Shown piece by piece: positions 1 to 8,282 of a DNA stretch of 64,000 nt (within the stretch, counting starts at the first letter, position 1; each line of letters begins with the position of its first letter). The position numbers were made by a program, and so were the translations under genes. The notes under the pieces were generated by a model, which saw only the letters and a program-made list of their open reading frames with translations, was not told the DNA's origin and did not search any database. This stretch comes from Ruminococcus sp. AF31-8BH (lineage in GTDB: Bacteria > Bacillota > Clostridia > Lachnospirales > Lachnospiraceae), in assembly GCF_003460605.1 (NCBI RefSeq), contig NZ_QTVN01000004.1, positions 233,383-297,382 on the forward strand, in the 5' to 3' direction.

Positions 1-131
1 GAGAAGTCAGAGGGGACTTCAATGTGCTCCCCCACTTCCTCAATTTTACCATTTTTTACTGCCAGATCGCCGTAAAAAGGCTTTTCATTCTTTCCATTTA
101 CGATCCAGCCGTTTTTGATTATGTAGTCCAT
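1..131 (-). CDS. Amidohydrolase / N-acyl-D-amino-acid deacylase-like protein, N-terminus only (cut by window edge)
   Basis: Reading the minus strand from ATG at 129-131 gives 43 codons that run off the left edge without a stop. The residues begin MDYIIKNGWIVNGKNEKPFY and continue with GDLAVKNGKIEEVGEHIEVP. This is the N-terminal beta-sandwich pattern of urease-superfamily amidohydrolases (D-aminoacylase, dihydropyrimidinase): xxIIKNGxIVxG then DLxVKxGKIxxVG. The metal-binding HxH motif would come later, outside the window. The start lies 6 bases after the stop of the ABC ATPase gene, with GAGGAAAG upstream, so it is the last visible gene of the amino-acid transporter operon. Family assignment is good. 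The exact substrate is not visible; D-aminoacylase is the closest match I can recall. Its position suggests that the imported amino acid derivative is hydrolysed in the cytoplasm. Confidence 0.7.
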   Translation of the reverse strand, partial: MDYIIKNGWIVNGKNEKPFYGDLAVKNGKIEEVGEHIEVPSDF

Positions 132-137
132 CCTGAA

Positions 138-878
138 TTATCTTTCCTCAACTTTCCTGATAAACTGACGAATACGCTCATTCTTTGGATGTTCAAAAAA
201 TTCTTCCGGAGACGCATCCTCCACGATCACGCCATCTTCCATAAACAAAATCCTGTCTGCAACCTCCCGGGCAAAATTCATCTCATGGGTTACAATTACC
301 ATGGAAACGCCCTCTGCTGCTACCTTACGGATGACGTTTAATACCTCTCCAACCAGTTCCGGATCCAGTGCACTTGTAGGCTCATCGAAAAGGATCACTT
401 CCGGATCCATGGCCATAGCTCTGGCAATTGCAACCCTCTGCTGCTGTCCGCCGGAAAGGTTCTTCGCCATGGCATCCTCCCTGCCTTCCAGGCCAACCAT
501 TTTCAGAAGCTCCTTGGCCCGGGTGACTGCCTCCTGCTTTGGAACCTTTTTCACATGGACAGGTGCCTCGATCACATTCTGCAGAACACTCATATGGGTA
601 AACACATTAAATCTCTGGAACACCATTCCAATATGCTGTCTCAGCTGGTGAAGCGCCTGGCCGGAGTCCACTGATTTTCCCATGTAATCAATCTCACCGG
701 AATCATAGGTTTCCAGCTGGTTGATGCAGCGGAGAATGGTGGATTTGCCGGAACCGCTGGGTCCCAGAATTGCGATCTTTTCCCCTTTGTGGATGTCGAA
801 GCTGATTCCTTTAAGTACTTCCAGATCTCCGAAGCACTTGCTGATATTTTTTACGCTTAAGATTACGTCCTCTGCCAT
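138..878 (-). CDS. Polar amino acid ABC transporter, ATP-binding protein (GlnQ/HisP family)
   Basis: 246 residues, the normal length for this family. It hydrolyses ATP on the cytoplasmic face to drive import by the adjoining permease. Visible motifs in order: Walker A GPSGSGKST near residue 39, Q-loop in VFQRFNVF, ABC signature LSGGQQQR near 142, Walker B VILFDEPTSALDPE with catalytic Glu, and the switch His in IVTHE. The LDPELVGEVL segment is typical of the amino-acid (PAAT) subfamily. The start ATG directly abuts the stop of the permease gene, so translation is probably coupled. Order on the transcript is binding protein, permease, ATPase, amidohydrolase. Substrate cannot be read from this subunit. 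Confidence 0.95.
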   Translation of the reverse strand: MAEDVILSVKNISKCFGDLEVLKGISFDIHKGEKIAILGPSGSGKSTILRCINQLETYDSGEIDYMGKSVDSGQALHQLRQHIGMVFQRFNVFTHMSVLQNVIEAPVHVKKVPKQEAVTRAKELLKMVGLEGREDAMAKNLSGGQQQRVAIARAMAMDPEVILFDEPTSALDPELVGEVLNVIRKVAAEGVSMVIVTHEMNFAREVADRILFMEDGVIVEDASPEEFFEHPKNERIRQFIRKVEER

Positions 879-1529
879 TTATGCCATCCTCCTTTCCAGA
901 ACTCCTGCAAGCTGGGTAAATATAGTTGTCAGGATCAGGTACAATACCGCAACCGCTATGTACGGCTCAAAATAATGGAAAGAATTGTAGGCGATCAGAG
1001 TTCCCTCCCTGGTAAGCTCTGTCAGTGTTATGGCTGATAAAATGGAGGTATTCTTAATGGTTGCAATAAACTGGTTCACCAAAGGCAGAATACAGATCTT
1101 GGTTGCCTGGGGTGCCACGATCCGGAGCATCTCCAGATGCCAGGGCATTCCCAGAGCCTTGGCTGCTTCTCTTTGTCCAGGGTCAATAGCATGGATACCG
1201 GAGCGAACGATTTCCGCAATGTATGCGCCTGTATTTAATGACATGGAGAGCACGCCTGCTGTCATGGCGCTGAATGTGACTCCCAGGTTGGGCAGTCCGA
1301 AATAAATCAGGAATGCCTGTATCATAAGAGGAGTTCCTCTCCAGATCCAGATATAAAGCTGTGCGATCCTTGCCACGATCTTCACGCGGCTGTCGCGCAT
1401 CAGCGCCAGCACTACGCCAAGAACCGTACCAAATATAAGCGTCAGAATCGATATTTCCATCGTCACTGCACATCCATGAAGCAGTGATGACATTTTGTCA
1501 AATACAAGTGACCATTTCAATGTTACCAT
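879..1529 (-). CDS. Polar amino acid ABC transporter, permease (HisM/GlnP family)
   Basis: 216 residues with about five hydrophobic segments. The membrane-spanning domain forms the translocation path as a homodimer or with itself, since only one permease gene is present. The EAA loop that docks on the ATPase is clear (EAAKALGMPWHLEMLRIVAP around residues 121-140), preceded by the PAAT signature RGTPLMIQAFLIYFGLP. It follows the binding-protein gene by 100 bases that hold a short hairpin, and touches the ATPase gene downstream. Confidence 0.93.
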   Translation of the reverse strand: MVTLKWSLVFDKMSSLLHGCAVTMEISILTLIFGTVLGVVLALMRDSRVKIVARIAQLYIWIWRGTPLMIQAFLIYFGLPNLGVTFSAMTAGVLSMSLNTGAYIAEIVRSGIHAIDPGQREAAKALGMPWHLEMLRIVAPQATKICILPLVNQFIATIKNTSILSAITLTELTREGTLIAYNSFHYFEPYIAVAVLYLILTTIFTQLAGVLERRMA

Positions 1530-1587
1530 ACTATTTACCCTGTGACCAGTAAAGATAGCCGGTTTATCCTTTCTTTCTTACTTTTTT

Positions 1588-1605
1588 GTTACTGCTCACA
1601 GTAAC
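1588..1605 (-). other. Intercistronic hairpin between binding-protein and permease genes
   Basis: A perfect 7-bp stem with a 4-base loop (GTTACTG...CAGTAAC) lies in the 100-base gap between the binding-protein gene and the permease gene. No U-tract follows it on the transcribed strand, so it is not a terminator. Such hairpins often protect the 3' end of the binding-protein message, which is usually needed in excess. The arm sequence resembles the ends of repeat family B (see 5202-5345), so it may be a remnant of that element. Confidence 0.5.
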
Positions 1606-1629
1606 ACGTTTTTCTGCCTTGTTCTTATC

Positions 1630-2508
1630 TTATTCTGCAGTATCCTCTGCTGCGGAAGCGGCTTCCTCTCCATCTCCAGAAGCATCGATCCATTTTGTCC
1701 ACAGTGCATCGTAAGTGCCGTCTGCATAGTAGTCGTCAATGCACTCGTTGATAAATGCAAGCAGGTCATCTTTTCCTTTCTGTACTGCAATTGCATTCTC
1801 TGCATGTGTGAATGGATCACATACGATCTTGGTTCCCTCATATTCCTGGGAAAGGATCTTCTGATTCAGAAGGTCATTGACTACAACATCCACACGGCCT
1901 GCAAGAAGATCGGAAACGCATCCAACGGTATCTTTATACTGAACGATTTCATAAGAAACATCCGGGTTTTCATCCAGGAAGCTCTGTGCCACATTGTAGG
2001 AGGTTGCACCTTCCTTTACTGCTACCTTCAGGCCATCACAGTCAGCCAGGCTCTTGATGGTGTCTGCATATTCGGAATCTTCTTTTACCGCAAGGATCAT
2101 ACCGCTGTCGCAATAGGATTTGGACATGTCCACGACCTCGCAGCGCTCATCTGTTTTATACATGGCTGCGATGGAAAAATCATATTCTCCGTTCTGGATG
2201 GATGGAACAATGGACTGGAATTCCATGTCTGTCACTTCCATATCCACCCCCAGCTTATCTGCAATATACTGAGCCAGGTCAATGTCAAACCCTACAATAT
2301 TGTTGTCGTCATCACGGTACTCAAAAGGTACATAAGTTCCGGTTGCTACTGTGATCACGCCTTTTTCCTTGATTGCTTTAATGTTGTCTCCTTTTTCCCA
2401 GTCTACTGCTGCAGTGTCATCTGTACTCTCTGCATATACCGGAGTAAAAGCGGTCATGATCATAGATGCTGCTGTAAGAAGTGCCATTGCTTTTGCTGTT
2501 TTTCTCAT
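1630..2508 (-). CDS. Amino acid ABC transporter, extracellular solute-binding protein family 3
   Basis: 292 residues. The start chosen is ATG at 2508, with GAGAGGAG 9-13 bases upstream; an in-frame GTG at 2643 would read through two leader hairpins and is rejected. The N-terminus is a Sec signal (MRKTAKAMALLTAASMIMTA) with a probable signal peptidase I site after VYA. There is no lipobox cysteine, unusual for a Gram-positive binding protein. The mature part has the family 3 fold signatures: GVITVATGTYVPFEYRDDD and NIVGFDIDLAQYIADKLGVD near the start, then DFSIAAMYKTDER. The C-terminus ends in an acidic, Ala/Glu-rich tail. First gene of the transporter operon. Ligand is probably a polar amino acid or small derivative. 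Confidence 0.92.
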   Translation of the reverse strand: MRKTAKAMALLTAASMIMTAFTPVYAESTDDTAAVDWEKGDNIKAIKEKGVITVATGTYVPFEYRDDDNNIVGFDIDLAQYIADKLGVDMEVTDMEFQSIVPSIQNGEYDFSIAAMYKTDERCEVVDMSKSYCDSGMILAVKEDSEYADTIKSLADCDGLKVAVKEGATSYNVAQSFLDENPDVSYEIVQYKDTVGCVSDLLAGRVDVVVNDLLNQKILSQEYEGTKIVCDPFTHAENAIAVQKGKDDLLAFINECIDDYYADGTYDALWTKWIDASGDGEEAASAAEDTAE

Positions 2509-2589
2509 AATGATTTCTCCTCTCTGACTCTCGCCGGTACAGATAGCCTGCGCAGAAAATACTATCTTATCTTCCAGCTGATGATACGC

Positions 2590-2659
2590 AAAAAGGCCGC
2601 CTGACGGCAGCCCTTTCTGCAAATAAAAAACGGAGCAAACCACTTAGTAGTTTGCTCCG
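2590..2659 (-). promoter_or_regulatory. Tandem terminator-like hairpins in the 5' leader (candidate attenuator)
   Basis: On the minus strand two hairpins follow one another between the promoter at 2680-2708 and the binding-protein gene. The first (2631-2659) has 10-bp perfect arms CGGAGCAAAC/GTTTGCTCCG followed by six U and AUUU. The second (about 2592-2610) pairs GGCTGCC with GGCGGCC over a 4-base loop and is followed by five U. Both have the form of intrinsic terminators. Because they sit downstream of a good promoter, they could either end dapB read-through or attenuate the transporter transcript. No T-box or known riboswitch core fits in the short leader. Confidence 0.6.
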
Positions 2660-2679
2660 TTGCAACTTGTTATGGTGGA

Positions 2680-2708
2680 ATTATAGCAAACAGATTCCTG
2701 TCTGTAAA
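2680..2708 (-). promoter_or_regulatory. SigA-type promoter of the amino acid ABC operon
   Basis: TTTACA (2703-2708) and TATAAT (2680-2685) are separated by exactly 17 bases on the minus strand. Predicted transcription starts near 2673, about 15 bases before the first leader hairpin. Confidence 0.75.
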
Positions 2709-2758
2709 TCCATAAATTCAACAATTTTTTTGTATGACTTTTACTTTTTTTGTATATC

Positions 2759-3517
2759 TTAGCCAGCGATCACATCGCTCATATCGTATCTTCCGGCTGG
2801 TTTTCCGGCAAGATATTTGGCTGCTTCTACAGCGCCTTTGCCAAATATTGCCTTGGAATATGCGGTATGCTTGAACTCGATTACTTCGTCCTGGCCGGCA
2901 AAAATTACCTCATGCTCTCCAACGATAGAGCCGCCGCGCACTGCAGAAATACCGATTTCCTTAGCATCGCGCTTCTCTCTTCTCTGGCTGCGGTCATATA
3001 CATAATGATACTGATTGTCCATTGCCTCATTCAGGCTGTCTGCAAGGGCAAGGGCAGTTCCGCTTGGGGCATCCACCTTCAGGTTGTGATGCTTCTCCAC
3101 GATCTCCATGTCAAAGCCGGCTGTTGCCAGAACTTTGGCAGCATCCTGAACCAGCTTCAGAAGAGTGTTGATTCCAAGGGACATGTTGGCAGATTTGAGA
3201 ACTGCGATCTTCTTCGCACTCTCTTCTACTCTGGCAAGCTGCTCCTCGCTTAAACCTGTGGTGCAAAGAACAACCGGCATATTTCTTTTCTCACAATAAT
3301 CCATCAGCTTGTCAAAAGCCTTGGGTGAGGAAAAATCGATGACAGCATCTGCCTCTACCTGGCACTCATCAATATTTGTGAATACCGGATAGCTGTTTTT
3401 CCCCTGGTCTGCAATGTCAATTCCTGCTACGATCTGGGCATTGGGATCCTTCTCAACGATTTCGGAGATAACCTGTCCCATGTGACCATTGCATCCGTGC
3501 ATAATAATTTTAACCAT
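2759..3517 (-). CDS. dapB: 4-hydroxy-tetrahydrodipicolinate reductase
   Basis: 252 residues, full length for DapB. Cytoplasmic NAD(P)H-dependent reduction of hydroxy-tetrahydrodipicolinate in the lysine and diaminopimelate pathway. The nucleotide-binding motif HGCNGHMGQ is at residues 7-15. The catalytic segment EKHHNLKVDAPSGTA is at 141-155, with catalytic His143/His144, Lys147 and the PSGTA substrate loop. It lies 17 bases after dapA on the same transcript. Coupling of DapA and DapB in one operon is common in Firmicutes and keeps the unstable intermediate in a two-enzyme handover. Start ATG has a GAGAGGAAG-type ribosome site. Confidence 0.97.
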   Translation of the reverse strand: MVKIIMHGCNGHMGQVISEIVEKDPNAQIVAGIDIADQGKNSYPVFTNIDECQVEADAVIDFSSPKAFDKLMDYCEKRNMPVVLCTTGLSEEQLARVEESAKKIAVLKSANMSLGINTLLKLVQDAAKVLATAGFDMEIVEKHHNLKVDAPSGTALALADSLNEAMDNQYHYVYDRSQRREKRDAKEIGISAVRGGSIVGEHEVIFAGQDEVIEFKHTAYSKAIFGKGAVEAAKYLAGKPAGRYDMSDVIAG

Positions 3518-3534
3518 TGTAATTACTTCCTCTC

Positions 3535-4428
3535 TTATGCAAGCTTAATTCCGTAATCTGTAAGAGCCTTCTTCAGTCTCTCCTCATTCTCTGTCTCCAT
3601 CTCGCAAAGAGGCATACGGGTCGGTCCGACCTTCCATCCCATCAGGTTCAGGGCAGTCTTAACCGGAATCGGGTTTACCTCGCAGAACAATGCGTTGATC
3701 AGCGGAACAGCATCCAGCTGAAGCTTGGCAGCACCTGCAAGATCACCTTCCATAAATTTCATAACCATGTCATGGGTGTTCTTCGGAGCAACGTTGGATA
3801 ATACGGAGATTACACCAAGTCCGCCAAGAGAAAGGATCGGAAGTACCTGATCATCATTTCCGGAATAAAGCTCAAGGCATCCGTCAGCCATGGACATCAT
3901 CTTGGCGATCTGGGAAAGATCTCCGCTTGCAGCCTTGATTCCTACAATGTTCTTCACATTCTTGGCAAGTGTGACTGCTGTGGCAGGCTGGATATTGCAG
4001 CCTGTACGGCTTGGTACGTTATACATAATGATCGGAGTATCCGGCACGGAATTCGCAATCTCTGTGTAGTGACGGATCAGTCCCTTCTGGCTTGCCTTGT
4101 TGTAATATGGAGTTACGATCAGAAGAGCGTCAGCTCCGTAAGAAGCAGCTTCCTGAGACATCATAATTGCAGTCTCTGTACAATTGGAGCCTGTACCTGC
4201 GATTACAGGAACTCTTCCGGCTACCTTGTCAATTGCGAATTTGATCGTCTGAAGATGCTCTCCATGTGTCAGGGTAGAAGACTCGCCTGTGGTACCGCAG
4301 ATAATGATCGCATCTGTACTGTTGGCAATCTGGTATTCCAGAAGTTCTTCCAGTTTCTCATAATTTACTTTTCCATCTTCATGCATGGGGGTTACGATTG
4401 CAACGCCTGCGCCTTTGAAAATTGCCAT
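3535..4428 (-). CDS. dapA: 4-hydroxy-tetrahydrodipicolinate synthase
   Basis: 297 residues, usual length. A TIM-barrel aldolase condensing pyruvate and aspartate semialdehyde, the first committed step to diaminopimelate and lysine. Visible: CGTTGES at 44-50 (Thr pair of the proton relay), YYNKASQKGL at 108-117, IIMYNVPSRTG with Tyr136 and Arg141, and the Schiff-base Lys165 in GIKAASGD. It is the first gene of dapA-dapB, with a good GGAGGAAG site. Upstream lie 110 bases largely filled by a remnant of repeat family A, and I see no clear promoter or lysine riboswitch there. Confidence 0.97.
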   Translation of the reverse strand: MAIFKGAGVAIVTPMHEDGKVNYEKLEELLEYQIANSTDAIIICGTTGESSTLTHGEHLQTIKFAIDKVAGRVPVIAGTGSNCTETAIMMSQEAASYGADALLIVTPYYNKASQKGLIRHYTEIANSVPDTPIIMYNVPSRTGCNIQPATAVTLAKNVKNIVGIKAASGDLSQIAKMMSMADGCLELYSGNDDQVLPILSLGGLGVISVLSNVAPKNTHDMVMKFMEGDLAGAAKLQLDAVPLINALFCEVNPIPVKTALNLMGWKVGPTRMPLCEMETENEERLKKALTDYGIKLA

Positions 4429-4470
4429 TTTACTTCCTCCTATTCATCCTTGTGTATCGTTTCAGCAGTT

Positions 4471-4533
4471 TAGAGCATGTTTAAAAAAGGCTCTAGAGCG
4501 TGTTTGAAAAATCATTCCCGCAATCTGCACGCC
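4471..4533. repeat. Repeat family A, deletion derivative
   Basis: Two end-like pieces lie back to back. TAGAGCATGTTTAAAAAAGG at 4471-4490 resembles the left end of the full element at 24407. TAGAGCGTGTTTGAAAAATC at 4494-4513 continues with ATTCCCGCAATCTGCACGCC, matching the reverse complement of the right end of that element almost base for base. The interior of the element is missing. It fills most of the gap between the corrinoid adenosyltransferase gene and dapA. Confidence 0.75.
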
Positions 4534-4536
4534 CGG

Positions 4537-5046
4537 TCAGACCAGCGGCATTTTATCTCTTTCGAGAGTGGTAATGGTAGTCACACGGTCTACATAATCC
4601 AAGAGACCTTGGTCTACCCGGTTGCCTGTGAGAATAATATGCATAGATTCGTCCTTCTGCTTCAGAAGCTCGGTAACCATATCCACAGTTGCGATATGCT
4701 TATCCAGAAGTCCAAGGATCTCGTCCAATACCAGAAAATCGCATTCCTGGGTTGCAATTACCTTGCGGGCAAAATTTAGTCCATTCAGAATATTGCGTTT
4801 CTCTTCTGCCTGCTCTTCCTCATTTAACTGGTCGTAGCAGGTCTCCATCTTCTCGAAGCGGAAGATCTTGATGTCCAGCTGATCCAGTTCTTCCAGGAAA
4901 TCCAGCTCGCGCCGTTCATTTCCCTTCAGGAACTGAATGATGATCACGCTCTTGCCCTGAGAAGATGCGCGCAGTGCCTGACCAATTGCCAATGTGGTCT
5001 TGCCTCTGCCATTTCCGCAATAAACCTCTGCCATTTCTTTTTCCAT
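4537..5046 (-). CDS. cobO: Cob(I)yrinic acid a,c-diamide adenosyltransferase (CobO/BtuR/CobA type)
   Basis: 169 residues from ATG 5046 (AAGAGGAA upstream). A longer in-frame start at 5163 lacks a ribosome site and adds unrelated residues. The enzyme attaches the 5'-deoxyadenosyl group of ATP to corrinoids. The reversed-type P-loop GNGRGKTT is at about residues 11-18; VIIIQFLKGN and FLVLDEILGLLD (Walker B-like) follow, and HIILTGNRVD near the C-terminus is characteristic of the family. It is slightly shorter than the roughly 190-200 residues of CobA, mainly at the N- and C-termini. No other cobalamin genes are next to it, so it probably serves salvage of imported corrinoid. Confidence 0.88.
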   Translation of the reverse strand: MEKEMAEVYCGNGRGKTTLAIGQALRASSQGKSVIIIQFLKGNERRELDFLEELDQLDIKIFRFEKMETCYDQLNEEEQAEEKRNILNGLNFARKVIATQECDFLVLDEILGLLDKHIATVDMVTELLKQKDESMHIILTGNRVDQGLLDYVDRVTTITTLERDKMPLV

Positions 5047-5201
5047 ACTGATTCCTCTTATTGTTGTTAAAAATAATAGTAACTGTTCAGTACCTTTACA
5101 GCTACGCGCAAAATGCGCCATTTTTAATATGCTTATATTACCGCAAAACTGCCAGAAATGCAAGCTATGCTTTTTTCATGGCTATGCACTGTCTTTTTGC
5201 C

Positions 5202-5345
5202 GTTACTGTTCACTGGTAACATTCCGCGAGGTGTTTTTTGTGAACAAAGTTCACAGAAAACCCGAGAATTGCAGCGCGAAATCATGCGAATGCATGATTT
5301 CTGTGCATCGCGAAGCGTGTTACTGATCACGGAGTGAACAGTAAC
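5202..5345 (+). repeat. Repeat family B, copy 1 (palindromic, about 144 bp)
   Basis: The element starts GTTACTGTTCAC and ends GTGAACAGTAAC, so its ends are inverted repeats. Inside are further palindromes, e.g. ATCATGCGAATGCATGAT and a GTGAAC...GTTCAC pair. A second copy in opposite orientation is at 6196-6334, so the two bracket the SSB-like gene. No coding capacity. Confidence 0.8.
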
Positions 5346-5380
5346 TTTTTGCCTGGAAATCAGCTGGGTGGAGCCAGTTT

Positions 5381-6004
5381 TTATACATATTCCAGCTTGC
5401 TTACGGAGACCTCGTAGGCGGTTCGCTTCTGGGTCTCGTTTTCCCCAATCCGCTTCATGTATTCCCGGCTCTGGATTCTGCCCCAGATCAGCACATGTCC
5501 GCCTACCTCAAAGGCAGATGCGTAGCGGGCATTTCGTCCCCAGCAGATACAGGGTATGTAGTCTGATTTCCCATAGGGGCGGTTTACAGCAAGAAGGAGG
5601 TCCGCGATTTCCCTTCCAAGCGGGGTTTTGCGGTAAACCGGAGGCTTGCAGATATATCCGTCCAGGAAAATCTGGTTCACTGGCGTCATCGCCTCTTCTT
5701 CCTCAATAAAGCGCAGCTCCCGGGCAAATGCGGAAAGCACCAGGCGGTTATGCTTCTCCTCATGTCTGTTATAGGAACGGAACTGTCCGTGGATTTCCAC
5801 ATACTGTCCCACATAATCCTGTGTAACGTCTACCAGTCGTTCAGATACCATCACAGGGATCCGGTCCTGAGAGTCACTTAGTCTTTTCACAAGAAGCTCC
5901 ATTGTGTAAAAGCCTTCGCCGTAAACCTGGTGACTGAATGAAAAACCTGTTGTGATCTTTCCTGTGATGGAAACCTGATTGTTTTCAATAATTTTATCTG
6001 CCAT
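5381..6004 (-). CDS. Single-stranded DNA-binding protein-like, two OB-fold regions
   Basis: 207 residues from ATG 6004 (AAGGAG 9 bases upstream); an upstream in-frame start at 6121 lacks a ribosome site. Two OB-like halves are visible. Residues 5-95 contain VSITGKITTGFSFSHQVYGE, YTMELLVKRLSDSQDRIPVM and QYVEIHGQFRSYNR. Residues 108-205 contain NQIFLDGYICKPPVYRKTPL, ADLLLAVNRPY and YIPCICWGRNA, and the second half closely resembles bacterial SSB/PriB (G-R-E-I-ADLLLAVNR, then IPCIxWGxxA). Such proteins are common in Clostridia beside the canonical SSB, but their role is not settled. There is no acidic SSB tail (DDDIPF type) at the C-terminus. The gene stands alone between two inverted copies of repeat family B. 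Confidence 0.75.
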   Translation of the reverse strand: MADKIIENNQVSITGKITTGFSFSHQVYGEGFYTMELLVKRLSDSQDRIPVMVSERLVDVTQDYVGQYVEIHGQFRSYNRHEEKHNRLVLSAFARELRFIEEEEAMTPVNQIFLDGYICKPPVYRKTPLGREIADLLLAVNRPYGKSDYIPCICWGRNARYASAFEVGGHVLIWGRIQSREYMKRIGENETQKRTAYEVSVSKLEYV

Positions 6005-6195
6005 GATGTAGTTCTCCTTCCTCTTCTCACTTTTTTCTGCAGACTTTCCCGGCATCCCGTTTATATCTGGGATACTTGTCTTACTTGTTGGTCTATAAAA
6101 TCTATGAGAGGATGCACGCATTTAGAACCAGAAATTTTAAAAAAATTTTTTTAACACCTTGTAATCTGCGAAAAATGTGGTAAACTGGGAATTTG

Positions 6196-6334
6196 GTTAC
6201 TGTTCACTTCGTTCACAGCAACCGCTACGCGATGCACAGAAATCATGCAAGCAGGATTTCGCGCTGCATTTCTCGGGTTTTCTGTGAACTCTGTTCACAA
6301 AAAACACCTCGCGGAACACATCCAACGGACAGTA
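6196..6334 (-). repeat. Repeat family B, copy 2 (inverted relative to copy 1)
   Basis: Starting at GTTACTGTTCAC, this stretch follows the reverse complement of 5202-5345 with scattered differences: GCGATGCACAGAAATCATGC, GATTTCGCGCTGCA and TCTCGGGTTTTCTGTGAAC are shared, as is CAAAAAACACCTCGCGGAA. Its far end is degraded (ACGGACAGTA instead of GTGAACAGTAAC). It lies just upstream of the typA promoter. Confidence 0.78.
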
Positions 6335-6342
6335 TCTGACTA

Positions 6343-6371
6343 TAGACAATGCACAATAATCACATTATAAT
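6343..6371 (+). promoter_or_regulatory. Probable typA promoter
   Basis: TAGACA (6343-6348), 17-base spacer, TATAAT (6366-6371). The predicted transcript has a 5' leader of about 55 bases before the typA ATG. Confidence 0.6.
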
Positions 6372-6433
6372 TAATTAAGGAAAGAAAGCGACAGAACCTC
6401 TTCTGCCGCGATAAAGAAAGGATTTCGATTTTT

Positions 6434-8269
6434 ATGAAGACGAAACGCGAAGATGTACGTAACGTAGCCATCATTGCCCACGTTGACCATGGTAAAACCA
6501 CACTGGTAGACCAGCTGCTGAAGCAGAGCGGTGTTTTCCGTGCCAACCAGGAGGTTCAGGAACGTGTCATGGACTCTAATGACATTGAGAGAGAGCGTGG
6601 TATCACAATTCTCTCCAAGAACACAGCAGTTCATTACAAAGACACAAAGATCAACATTATCGATACCCCAGGACATGCTGACTTCGGCGGCGAGGTTGAG
6701 CGTGTACTGAAAATGGTAGACGGCGTTATCCTTCTGGTTGATGCTTTCGAAGGTGCCATGCCTCAGACCAAATTCGTTCTGAAAAAAGCTCTTGAGCTGG
6801 ATCTGCACGTAATCGTCTGCATTAACAAAATAGACCGTCCGGAAGCAAGACCGGATGAGGTTGTAGATGAGGTACTTGAGCTTCTGATGGACCTTGGTGC
6901 TTCTGATGAGCAGCTTGACTGTCCGTTCCTGTATGCATCTGCAAAGACCGGACATGCTGTTCTGGATCTGAAGGATACACCGGAGAACATGGAGCCTCTG
7001 TTTGAGGCAATTCTGAAATACATCCCTGCTCCGGAAGGAGACCCGGATGGAGATACTCAGGTACTGATCAGTACAATTGATTACAATGAGTATGTTGGAC
7101 GTATCGGTGTTGGTAAAGTTGAGAGCGGTACTATTTCTGTGAACCAGGAGCTTACCCTTCTGAACCATCATGACCCGGACAAGAAACAGAAGGTTAAGAT
7201 CAGCAAGCTTTATGAGTTTGACGGTCTGAACAAGGTTGAGGTAAAAGAAGCAACCATCGGATCTATTGTTGCAATTTCCGGTATTGCGGAGATTCATATT
7301 GGAGATACTCTTTGCGGCGGCGACAACCCGGAGGCAATTCCGTTCCAGAAGATTTCTGAGCCTACTATCGCTATGAACTTCCTGGTAAATGACAGCCCGC
7401 TTGCAGGACAGGAGGGTAAATACATTACTTCCCGTCATCTCCGTGACAGACTTTACAGAGAGTTAAATACAGATGTCAGCCTTCGTGTTGAGGATACTGA
7501 GACAACTGAATGCTTTAAGGTTTCCGGACGTGGTGAGCTTCATCTTTCCGTTCTTATTGAGAATATGAGACGTGAGGGATATGAGTTTGCAGTCAGCAAG
7601 CCGGAGGTTCTTTACAAAATTGACGAGCGCGGCAAGAAGTTAGAGCCAATGGAGATCGCTTATATTGATGTTCCGGAGGAGTTTTCCGGTACTGTAATCC
7701 AGATGCTTAGTGAGCGTAAGGGTGAGCTTCAGGGAATGAGTACTGCAAGCGACGGTTCTGTTCGTCTTGAGTTCCACATTCCTTCCCGTGGACTGATTGG
7801 TTTCCGTGGAAATTTCCTGACTTCTACTAAGGGTACTGGTATTATCAATACTATTTTTGATGGATATTCTCCATATAAGGGAGATTTCCAGTATCGTAAG
7901 CAGGGATCCCTGATCGCATTTGAGGGCGGCGAGGCTGTTACTTATGGTCTGTTCGCAGCTCAGGAGCGTGGTACTTTGTTTATCGGACCTGGCGCAAAGG
8001 TTTACAGCGGTATGGTTATCGGACAGAATGGTAAGGCAGAGGATATTGAGCTGAATGTCTGCAAGACCAAGCATCTGACTAACACTCGTTCCTCTTCTGC
8101 TGATGAGGCGCTGAAGCTGACTCCGCCGAGAGTTCTCAGCCTGGAGCAGGCTATCGAGTTTATCGACACCGATGAGCTCCTGGAGGTTACTCCTACCAGC
8201 CTTCGTATCCGTAAGAAGATTCTGGATTCCCGTGACAGGAAGAGAGCTTCTATTAAGAAGAATGCATAA
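6434..8269 (+). CDS. typA: Translational GTPase TypA/BipA
   Basis: 611 residues, full length. A ribosome-associated EF-G-like GTPase involved in ribosome assembly and stress growth. G1 [12 protein letters not shown] (residues 12-23), G2 RGITIL, G3 [16 protein letters not shown] and G4 [10 protein letters not shown] are all intact. Domain II/III and the TypA-specific C-terminal domain follow ([20 protein letters not shown] and the [20 protein letters not shown] region). A single-gene unit on the plus strand with its own promoter and a strong terminator. The ribosome site AAAGGA is about 12 bases from the ATG, a little long. Confidence 0.98.
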   Translation: MKTKREDVRNVAIIAHVDHGKTTLVDQLLKQSGVFRANQEVQERVMDSNDIERERGITILSKNTAVHYKDTKINIIDTPGHADFGGEVERVLKMVDGVILLVDAFEGAMPQTKFVLKKALELDLHVIVCINKIDRPEARPDEVVDEVLELLMDLGASDEQLDCPFLYASAKTGHAVLDLKDTPENMEPLFEAILKYIPAPEGDPDGDTQVLISTIDYNEYVGRIGVGKVESGTISVNQELTLLNHHDPDKKQKVKISKLYEFDGLNKVEVKEATIGSIVAISGIAEIHIGDTLCGGDNPEAIPFQKISEPTIAMNFLVNDSPLAGQEGKYITSRHLRDRLYRELNTDVSLRVEDTETTECFKVSGRGELHLSVLIENMRREGYEFAVSKPEVLYKIDERGKKLEPMEIAYIDVPEEFSGTVIQMLSERKGELQGMSTASDGSVRLEFHIPSRGLIGFRGNFLTSTKGTGIINTIFDGYSPYKGDFQYRKQGSLIAFEGGEAVTYGLFAAQERGTLFIGPGAKVYSGMVIGQNGKAEDIELNVCKTKHLTNTRSSSADEALKLTPPRVLSLEQAIEFIDTDELLEVTPTSLRIRKKILDSRDRKRASIKKNA

Positions 8270-8282
8270 GAAATTATAATAA

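Noticed and set aside
2509..2643. 45-codon N-terminal extension of the amino-acid binding protein
   Set aside because: It would start with GTG inside the leader hairpin and translate through both terminator-like stems; the downstream ATG has a perfect ribosome site and signal peptide.
2590..2708. T-box or lysine riboswitch near dapB and the amino-acid transporter
   Set aside because: Only about 165 bases between promoter and start; no AGGGTGG T-box core or lysine-riboswitch-like junction could be found.
6371..7438. 355-codon minus-strand frame opposite typA
   Set aside because: Antisense to the conserved G domain; no motif or ribosome site.
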